From the NCBI GenBank assembly GCA_903871875.1, contig CAIQIR010000155.1, forward strand, positions 1-56,017: a stretch of 56,017 nucleotides of DNA. Reading direction: 5' to 3'. Position numbers and translations under genes: made by a program. The DNA comes from an uncultured Schlesneria sp. (lineage in GTDB: Bacteria > Planctomycetota > Planctomycetia > Planctomycetales > Planctomycetaceae). The notes under the pieces were generated by a model. That model was not told the DNA's origin and did not search any database. It was given only the letters and a program-made list of their open reading frames with translations. Shown piece by piece: positions 23,676 to 29,377 of the stretch; within the stretch, counting starts at the first letter, position 1; every line of letters starts with the position of its first letter.

Positions 23676-24149
23676 ATGACACGAATCGGAATTGTGCTTG
23701 GTTGTTTCGGAGCGGCACTCGTCAGTGGTCTGGCAGTCCTGATGATCTCGGACGCGACGGTGGTGCCCTTGATGTCACGGGGATCAGGACCAAACGGCAT
23801 TCAGGTCACGTCCGGCGGTTGGCTCGCTTTATTCCTGTCAATCGCGGGCACCGGCGGTTTCACACTCGCGGGAATTGTGACCAGTTTGGCAAGCCGATTT
23901 AGCGTCCATTCCCCGGACGGATCACCAGACGCACTGATGTCTGAAGTGATGGAGCTGACGGCGGCGTTCTACGCGCTGATGAGTGACAAATCTAATCGGG
24001 CCACTCAGCGTCGATTCTTCTTCGCGCTTGTCGATGCAGCCAGACTCATCAACGGCTGTGAAACATCTCACGACGCCGGCGTGGTCGTCATCAAATACAG
24101 CGGGTATGCCGATCCGGTCGTGCCCACACAACAGGGAACCCCATCATGA
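23676..24149 (+). CDS. Two-TM membrane protein, first gene of the rightward block
   Basis: A 157-aa protein starting MTRIGIVLGCFGAALVSGLA. The ATG at 23676 has GGGGAAAAGAAC upstream and is preferred to an earlier start that would lie within the leader hairpin. Two hydrophobic segments (residues 4-24 and about 50-75) span the membrane, followed by a soluble domain with DALMSEVMELTAAFYALMSD and RRFFFALVDAARLINGC. It is coupled to the next gene by ATGA. Membrane location and phage context allow a lysis-related role, but no holin family is recognised. Confidence 0.55.
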   Translation: MTRIGIVLGCFGAALVSGLAVLMISDATVVPLMSRGSGPNGIQVTSGGWLALFLSIAGTGGFTLAGIVTSLASRFSVHSPDGSPDALMSEVMELTAAFYALMSDKSNRATQRRFFFALVDAARLINGCETSHDAGVVVIKYSGYADPVVPTQQGTPS

Positions 24150-24538
24150 AACAAAGAAATCAATTTCACAGGAAACAATGTGAGACTCAATTTTGGCAGA
24201 CGGTACTAATCTCCGTATTGGGTCTGGTCATAGGCGGCTGTTCATTGACGATTCCGTCCGTCTCCGACGGCGAAGGAACTTCGTCGTCTAATGCGAGTGA
24301 ACAAGCGCCTGCCGAGGAGATCTGGCACGCACTAGCACGAGCTGTCGAAGTTCGAACGATCGAAAACACAACTCAACTTGCGCAGTACGTGGTGGTCTTA
24401 GCGCGAAACGGTGATCTGTCCGCACAGGATGTCGCCGCATTCGACGTGGCCTTTCCGCAGATCGCAACGGTCTCGCGCACTTTGACCGAAACCGATATCA
24501 ACACGCTAATCGGTTTGTGCCGCGACGGAACGAAGTGA
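24146..24538 (+). CDS. Small lipoprotein
   Basis: A 130-aa protein with a basic N-terminus, a hydrophobic stretch and the lipobox LVIGGC, giving a mature protein that starts CSLTIPSVSD. The Ser-rich linker is followed by a helical domain (EEIWHALARAVEVRTIE, then TEDTDI-type acidic segments near the end). Its ATG overlaps the upstream stop, so it is translated with the two-TM protein. Phage lysis cassettes contain small lipoproteins such as Rz1, but this one is neither short nor Pro-rich, so that identity is doubtful. It may be an outer-membrane partner of the upstream membrane protein. Confidence 0.6.
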   Translation: MKQRNQFHRKQCETQFWQTVLISVLGLVIGGCSLTIPSVSDGEGTSSSNASEQAPAEEIWHALARAVEVRTIENTTQLAQYVVVLARNGDLSAQDVAAFDVAFPQIATVSRTLTETDINTLIGLCRDGTK

Positions 24539-24690
24539 CCAGAGAACAAAAAGCTCGAGCCCACGGTCGCTCAGCAAGATTCGCCCCGTCGCTTTCCCAC
24601 TGAGTTTGCAGTTGTCCCAGTGGAACTTTGCCTATTTGGCGGTGCCGATCAACAACCATTTTCCCACTTTGTTGATGCCAGGAAATAACA

Positions 24691-25716
24691 ATGAATAGCC
24701 TTAATCCCAATTTCGTTTCCGGCTGGGTCAGCGACCCGCCCCGAGTGGCCGAGGTCATCGCTGAGCGAACTGCTCGCGGTGATGCCGTGATGGGAGCGAC
24801 GTTTGCCGAGCGTCATCAAAACGAACTGACCGGGACGTGGCAGCGAATGCGCGATCGTGGAGTCACCGGTATTTTTCTTCGCGATCGAGAACTGGTTTCC
24901 ACTGGGAAATATCGGCGTCCTTATCTTCAGCGAGCGGGAACCTGCGTCAGCCGCGGGATGGCACGCGGTGTCCAGACATCGCTCGATGTGGCGACTGCCG
25001 ATAATTTGTCATTGCTCAAAGATATCGAGGTCTGCTTCGCACCCATTTACACGCTCGCTCGCCACGAGTGCGGACACGATCGCTGTGGATCGGGTGACGG
25101 GGCCATTCTGGCTGACGCGGCGCGGGCGGTGCATGATTTCGGTGTGGCCGCGACGAGCCTGTTTCCTGGAACATCAGAAGACGATGTCGAGAGAATCGCT
25201 CTCAAATATGCGGCACCTGGCGCGGGTACTCCTTCCAGTTGGATCGCCGCCGCCAAAGGCCACACCTGCATTACCTTCTGGCCCGAAACACTGAATCTGT
25301 TGTTTGATTGTCTAGCCGCCGGATATGCCGTCCCCTACGCACATGGCTATGTGACCGGTCAACCGAACGCCAACGGCATCAGTGATCTTGGCTGTTACGG
25401 ACCGCATTGCCGGTGCTTTGTGGGTGTCTTCGTCGATCAACATGGCGAGACACAATTGGAATCGTCGGAGTCATGGGGCCGCTTTCCCGCCGGGCAACCG
25501 ACGGACGCCGATCAGACGATGCCCGTCGAGCAAATTCCTCGCATTACGTTGCGGTATGCCGGCGGCGAAAAACAACTCGCGCCCGGTGATGTCGGCGTGA
25601 ACGCGAAACGGTTCTGGTCCGAGATTCAATCGGGTGGCGAGGCCTGGGCTGTCGGAGCACCGCGTTTCGAAGCCAATGGCGTGGCCGATCTTTTGAGAAA
25701 GTCGCAGGTGGTGTGA
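24691..25716 (+). CDS. Papain-like cysteine peptidase candidate
   Basis: A 341-aa protein. I see a C1-type pattern. YLQRAGTCVSRGMARGVQTS has Gln80 and Cys85 where papain has its oxyanion-hole Gln and nucleophile. A YGPHCRCFVGVFVD segment places His239 ahead of a strand as in H-A-V-x-x-V-G. SSESWGRFP stands where papain has N-S-W-G. Here the Asn position is Glu260, which is unusual. Extra Cys/His pairs (HECGHDRCG) may bind metal. There is no signal peptide, so export would need a holin, or it acts in the virion. It is coupled by TGATG to the next gene. Possible roles are wall or protein digestion at infection or maturation; these are inferred. Confidence 0.5.
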   Translation: MNSLNPNFVSGWVSDPPRVAEVIAERTARGDAVMGATFAERHQNELTGTWQRMRDRGVTGIFLRDRELVSTGKYRRPYLQRAGTCVSRGMARGVQTSLDVATADNLSLLKDIEVCFAPIYTLARHECGHDRCGSGDGAILADAARAVHDFGVAATSLFPGTSEDDVERIALKYAAPGAGTPSSWIAAAKGHTCITFWPETLNLLFDCLAAGYAVPYAHGYVTGQPNANGISDLGCYGPHCRCFVGVFVDQHGETQLESSESWGRFPAGQPTDADQTMPVEQIPRITLRYAGGEKQLAPGDVGVNAKRFWSEIQSGGEAWAVGAPRFEANGVADLLRKSQVV

Positions 25717-27107
25717 TGTCGCTAATGAAACAATGGTCGATCGTAAGTCATGTGATTGGAGCACTGCTTAGCCTGGTCGCAGAATGCGTGGCCGGGACAC
25801 CTCGTGAAAAAGCGATCGCCGCAGTGGCCGTGGCACGGGCTCAGGTGACGATTGCCAACGAACGGCCACAACTTCCGGACACCCGCAATCGATTTCCGGG
25901 TGCGAGTGCCGGAGACTTTCGCCAAGAGTTGGATGTGGCACGTGCGGAATTGGCGGAATTCCAGGCGAAGAGCAACGAGAAAGCCTGGAAGATTGCCGAA
26001 CTCAAAATTGCCAACGCGGCCGAACGTCAGGGCAAATCCTCCGCGGATTCGACGACGTCACTCATGACGTTAATCAATAATCCCGCCGAGACAGTCCCCG
26101 CTCGTTCACCGACGCCAATGGCCATGTCGTTCCCAAAGGTGGCTGTCGTTTCGGAAGTTCTTCCTGCTCAGCTTGTAATCGGCGTCCGGAACAAAGGGTG
26201 CGCACCGTGCAAGCGGTTGGAAAAAGACATCGCCAGCATTCTGACTCCGAAAGGTTGGCAGATTGGTGACGGTTCCCAAGACCAGATTCAATTCGTGCAT
26301 CTTGATGACGACCAGTTTGCACCAAAGATTACGCTGTACCAGAACGGGCAGATCCTCAAAACGTGGGACGGATATCAAGATCCTGCGATGCTCAGTCGTG
26401 AATTACGACTCGCTTGGGACGGTGCAGGTGAACATCCGCAAGCAGTCTCTATGGCAAATGGTGTTGCTGGAGCAATCCAAGCGTCGACGCAGATCCGGAA
26501 CACCTTAGATTATTTTCGGCGGTACGTTGGTGAAGGAAATCAAACGACACTCGAATGGGACTGCAATCGCGACGGCAAAATGTCGCTGTTTGCCATGGGA
26601 GAATGGACGGCACCACTCATTTTTGGCACTGATGGCCGAATTGAATTGGCGGCACCGAATGCGATCAATCTGCCCGTAAAACAATTGGCATTCGCATATC
26701 GAATCCGCGGTTCCGATGTGATTGTGGATGGAGATCCAGTCGCGCTGAGGGGATTGGCGGACAAACTGGGAACGGCCAAGGGATCGCAGATAGTTGGCGC
26801 AATGCCGGTGGGCATCGTTGGCATCGATGACATGTTGCTTTGGTACAACGTGTTTTCGATGTTCCGAGACATTTTCTCGCTGCTGCATCCTTCATGTGAT
26901 GTCGTTCTTCCAGGTCAGATTATCGCGAATGCCACATTGAACGGCGATTCGCTGATTGTCGCCTTTGACAAGGCTCCCAGTGTGAAGCTCGTTTGGCTGT
27001 TCACGTTCAGCCTGACTGTCAAGCGGGTGACGATTTCTCAGTCGAATATCCATGTGGAATTCAGCGGTAGTCGCTGGATCAAGAGTCGTGATTTTGCGGT
27101 GCAATAA
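25716..27107 (+). CDS. Thioredoxin-fold protein with CAPC motif
   Basis: A 463-aa protein. The ATG at 25716 overlaps the upstream stop as TGATG. The N-terminus has one hydrophobic segment (VIGALLSLVAECVAG), then a charged helical region (residues 65-105). From about 150 comes a thioredoxin-like domain: QLVIGVRNKGCAPCKRLEKD with C162 and C165 forming C-A-P-C, then a FAPKITLYQNGQILKTWDGY strand pair and cis-Pro region. Residues 230-463 are an unrecognised beta-rich domain with RIELAAPNAINLPVKQLAFA. The redox motif is intact, so thiol-disulfide activity is plausible. Such a protein might support disulfides in the Cys-rich virion proteins of the opposite block, which is only a suggestion. Confidence 0.6.
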   Translation: MSLMKQWSIVSHVIGALLSLVAECVAGTPREKAIAAVAVARAQVTIANERPQLPDTRNRFPGASAGDFRQELDVARAELAEFQAKSNEKAWKIAELKIANAAERQGKSSADSTTSLMTLINNPAETVPARSPTPMAMSFPKVAVVSEVLPAQLVIGVRNKGCAPCKRLEKDIASILTPKGWQIGDGSQDQIQFVHLDDDQFAPKITLYQNGQILKTWDGYQDPAMLSRELRLAWDGAGEHPQAVSMANGVAGAIQASTQIRNTLDYFRRYVGEGNQTTLEWDCNRDGKMSLFAMGEWTAPLIFGTDGRIELAAPNAINLPVKQLAFAYRIRGSDVIVDGDPVALRGLADKLGTAKGSQIVGAMPVGIVGIDDMLLWYNVFSMFRDIFSLLHPSCDVVLPGQIIANATLNGDSLIVAFDKAPSVKLVWLFTFSLTVKRVTISQSNIHVEFSGSRWIKSRDFAVQ

Positions 27108-27125
27108 GCACAAAAGAGGTGAATC

Positions 27126-27401
27126 GTGGGTGTGTTAGCAGATCTGGAAACAAAGCTCGAATCGCTGAATCCGGCAACGATTGTCGCCGATTTGGAATCA
27201 GCCAAGACGAAGATTGCCGCGTTCGAAACGCGCATCGTGTCACTGGAAGGTGTCGTTGCATCGTTCGCACCGGCCATTCAAGCGGTACTCACTTTACTAC
27301 CGGCCAGTTCCGCGATCCCTGCGGAAGTGTCGGTATTGCTAGCGATGCTGCCGAAACCGGTTCCGACGACGACGCCAACTCCGTCCACACCGACGGCCTG
27401 A
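27126..27401 (+). CDS. Coiled-coil protein with Pro/Thr tail (A)
   Basis: A 91-aa protein. The GTG start is chosen because AGAGGTGAATC lies just ahead and no ATG exists in the frame. Residues 5-50 form a heptad-like helix (DLESAKTKIAAFETRIVSLE). This is followed by a hydrophobic stretch and a PKPVPTTTPTPSTPTA tail. It matches the design of the gene at 27600 with almost no shared sequence, suggesting related roles. It could be a fibre or spacer protein; no family recognised. Confidence 0.6.
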   Translation: MGVLADLETKLESLNPATIVADLESAKTKIAAFETRIVSLEGVVASFAPAIQAVLTLLPASSAIPAEVSVLLAMLPKPVPTTTPTPSTPTA

Positions 27402-27407
27402 GGAACG

Positions 27408-27563
27408 ATGACGATGAACGGTTGGCACCAGATCGACGACGAGCCGGATCCAAACAACCAATCGTTCGACTGAGCGAGCATCGTCAACACCGTAATCACC
27501 AGTGTGATGCTGTTCGCGATCAAGTTGCTGGTGTCGGTCGCAGCGGCGTTTTTCGTGGAATGA
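27408..27563 (+). pseudogene. Small membrane protein frame interrupted by one UGA
   Basis: From ATG 27408 (GAGGAACG upstream) the frame runs 21 codons to TGA at 27471-27473. It then continues in the same frame as ASIVNTVITSVMLFAIKLLV and SVAAAFFVE to a TGA at 27561. Together the parts resemble a complete 51-residue protein with a soluble head (NGWHQIDDEPDPNNQSFD) and one membrane span. The Trp codon elsewhere in the frame is TGG. Possibilities are a pseudogene, translation of only the 21-aa head, re-initiation at the internal GTG/ATG, or stop read-through. It fits the row of small membrane genes here. Confidence 0.4.
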
Positions 27564-27599
27564 TTAAGCCTCTCTGACGCACAGAAAGCGGGGTGATCC

Positions 27600-27968
27600 T
27601 TGTGGACTATCGATAACTGGCAGCAATGGGCTACCGGTTGGATCAATTGGCTGGTTCGTGACGACGCGGCAATGAAGGCGAGTCTCGCGAACCTTGAAGG
27701 GAGAATGAATTCCATGTCCGTAGAGTTTGATGCTTTGAAGTCGGCGTTCGAAAACTACAAGGCCGACGTAACCACTCAGGTGGGAAACCTGCAAACGGCG
27801 GTCCGCAATCTGACGGCCCAAGTGACGACCGATTCGACAGACTCGGCCGCGATTCAGGCGTTGACGGCAGAGATCACGGCGGCTCAAGCCAGCCTCGACG
27901 CCGCAGTCAATCCACCAAGCCCGACGCCCACTCCTTCGGCACCTGCGACTCCGGTTGCTGGTAGCTGA
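27600..27968 (+). CDS. Coiled-coil protein with Pro/Thr tail (B)
   Basis: A 122-aa frame starting at TTG 27600, supported by GCGGGGTGATCC six bases upstream. An alternative ATG at 27714 follows GGGAGAATGAATTCC and gives 84 aa. Residues 24-95 are a long amphipathic helix (NLEGRMNSMSVEFDALKSAF, VGNLQTAVRNLTAQVTTDS), ending in PPSPTPTPSAPATPVAGS. It resembles the design of 27126-27401. The long coil and disordered tail suggest an oligomeric spacer, such as a fibre component or membrane-linked partner. A terminator follows at 27991. Confidence 0.55.
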   Translation: MWTIDNWQQWATGWINWLVRDDAAMKASLANLEGRMNSMSVEFDALKSAFENYKADVTTQVGNLQTAVRNLTAQVTTDSTDSAAIQALTAEITAAQASLDAAVNPPSPTPTPSAPATPVAGS

Positions 27969-27990
27969 TTTAACGGAAAACAGGGACGCC

Positions 27991-28046
27991 AAACCCGGCG
28001 CGGGATGCAAGAAGCAACCGTGCGCCACGCGCCGGGTTTCTTTTTT
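27991..28046 (+). terminator. Intrinsic terminator-like hairpin
   Basis: A perfect 12-bp stem, AAACCCGGCGCG at 27991-28002 and CGCGCCGGGTTT at 28028-28039, encloses a 25-nt loop and is followed by C then six T. The loop is long for a terminator, so efficiency may be reduced or the hairpin may be regulatory. It separates the coiled-coil gene from the next small membrane gene. Confidence 0.6.
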
Positions 28047-28067
28047 GACCTGGGAGTGATTTTTGAA

Positions 28068-28238
28068 ATGACACGCGATCAACAACTTAAATTGGACATC
28101 GAGCAGTATGTCAAACCGGTACGCCGGATGGCCCTGATTATCGTCGCTCTGATCATCGTCAGTGGACTGGGTCTCAGACTGATCCACACATCGGGCGCGA
28201 AGGCGCATCAGGAGGCTCAACATGCTGATCCTCGCTGA
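28068..28238 (+). CDS. Single-TM small membrane protein
   Basis: A 56-aa protein starting MTRDQQLKLDIEQYVKPVRR. The start is preferred to an ATG at 28005 that lies within the terminator loop. A 20-residue span MALIIVALIIVSGLGLRLI is flanked by charged residues, with a short C-terminal tail. It overlaps the following gene by 17 bp. A holin or spanin-like role is possible from size, membrane span and neighbours. Confidence 0.55.
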   Translation: MTRDQQLKLDIEQYVKPVRRMALIIVALIIVSGLGLRLIHTSGAKAHQEAQHADPR

Positions 28239-28485
28239 TGCTGCGGTGGCAACTGGAATCGACATGACGGCGATTACGCCAGCGATCTCGGCGATCGGTT
28301 CGATCGGGTTTGCTTTTTGGTTTGGGTACTACACGACCACCAAAACGATTCCCGATTTGCAGAGCGCTCATCAAGAACAGATGGACAAGAAAGACGCCGT
28401 TCACGCAGCGACAATCGACCGAATCCTGAACGAATTGAAGGAAAGCCGCGACTCGTTTGATCGCTGGCGGTCTACGCAACATTAG
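28222..28485 (+). CDS. Holin-like protein (BhlA/UviB-type layout)
   Basis: An 87-aa protein with a hydrophobic N-terminal part (AITPAISAIGSIGFAFWFGY) followed by a charged helical coiled coil (SAHQEQMDKKDAVHAATIDR). The layout of one N-terminal span and a C-terminal cytoplasmic helix is that of BhlA/UviB-type holin-like proteins, which are of similar length. It overlaps the upstream small TM gene and precedes another small membrane protein 8 bp downstream. The three may form a membrane-acting unit. The assignment rests on layout only. Confidence 0.5.
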   Translation: MLILADAAVATGIDMTAITPAISAIGSIGFAFWFGYYTTTKTIPDLQSAHQEQMDKKDAVHAATIDRILNELKESRDSFDRWRSTQH

Positions 28486-28493
28486 GGAATCTT

Positions 28494-28754
28494 GTGAGCA
28501 CGATATCACGCGCATTTTCAACTGCTGACCCGTTCAGCGATGTGATTGATGAGAAACGCCCGGTGTCACTTTGGCCAGTGCTGTCATTCACGCACGAAAT
28601 ACTCTTAATCGCCGTGTTATGTCTGACGTCGCACGTCTGGACATCAGTGTGTGACCGGTGCTCTGAGCAATTGGCGATTGAAGATGCTCGTGACGAGGAA
28701 TTTTTCAGACGTCCCGCGAAAACGTTCTCGACCTATCAGGAATCGTTGGAATGA
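28494..28754 (+). CDS. Single-TM small membrane protein
   Basis: An 86-aa protein with a GTG start preceded by AGGGAATCTT. One span (HEILLIAVLCLTSHVW) separates a polar N-terminal part from a Cys-containing, acidic C-terminal part (VCDRCSEQLAIEDARDEEFF). Its stop overlaps the ATG of the Gly-rich gene as ATGA, so translation is coupled. The function is unknown; possibly part of a lysis or tail-membrane group. Confidence 0.55.
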   Translation: MSTISRAFSTADPFSDVIDEKRPVSLWPVLSFTHEILLIAVLCLTSHVWTSVCDRCSEQLAIEDARDEEFFRRPAKTFSTYQESLE

Positions 28755-29377
28755 CAGTGGACACCTTTACCAGCGGCAGCGGCACCTACACGTGTCTGGC
28801 GGCCGGCACGCTCGTGATCGAGGGGTACGGCGCGGGTGCTGCGCCCACGTCGGCCGGCAGCAATGCCGTGAATGGCGGATACAGCGGCGCCTATGGGAAG
28901 AAGACGCTGACGGTCACCGCTGGTCAGACATTTGGATACAGCATCGGGTCGGGCGGCATCAGCTATTTGTACAGCGGTCCGATTGGTGGTCAGGCCGGAG
29001 GTGCGACGACGGTGACCAATGGCGGGACGACCTATACCGCAGGAGGAGGCATCTTGACCGCCGGTGGCGCGGCCACCGGCTGGGACACGAACACCTCCGG
29101 GACTGCCGGGGCGATCAAAAGCGGGAACCTGGGAGGAGCTGGCGGATCGGCTCCTGGACCGGTCGGCGGCGCCGGAGGAGCAGGCGGGTTGAACGCTTCC
29201 AATGGGGGCGACGGGACGGCGCCTGGAGGTGCTGGTGGCGGCATGGGGAAAAGTGCGTATTCCAGCGGACAGGGTGCCCCAGGCAGGGCAATTTTTACGC
29301 TGACGCCAAGCGGCGGCTCGACGGTGTCCCGTCGCAGTCTGAGTCTTCGTACTCGTTCGAGGGGAGTGGCAAACTGA
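28751..29377 (+). CDS. Glycine-rich fibre-type protein
   Basis: A 208-aa protein. After a beta-type N-terminus (MTVDTFTSGSGTYTCLAAG, then LVIEGYGAGA) it becomes very rich in Gly, with segments such as GGAGGSAPGPVGGAGGAGG. It resembles the glycine-rich domain found in phage tail fibres and in some host-binding proteins. Gly-rich loops there can serve as variable receptor-contact regions. It is coupled by ATGA to the previous gene and by TGATG to the large fibre-like gene. A very long open frame overlapping it in another phase is a by-product of its GC-rich codons. Confidence 0.65.
   Translation: MTVDTFTSGSGTYTCLAAGTLVIEGYGAGAAPTSAGSNAVNGGYSGAYGKKTLTVTAGQTFGYSIGSGGISYLYSGPIGGQAGGATTVTNGGTTYTAGGGILTAGGAATGWDTNTSGTAGAIKSGNLGGAGGSAPGPVGGAGGAGGLNASNGGDGTAPGGAGGGMGKSAYSSGQGAPGRAIFTLTPSGGSTVSRRSLSLRTRSRGVAN

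Noticed and set aside
28651-29376. 726-bp upstream extension of the fibre gene frame over the Gly-rich gene
   Set aside because: The extension is Arg-rich, starts in the preceding membrane gene and overlaps a better frame; GC-rich Gly codons explain the lack of stops. The ATG at 29377 overlaps the preceding stop and has a good leader.
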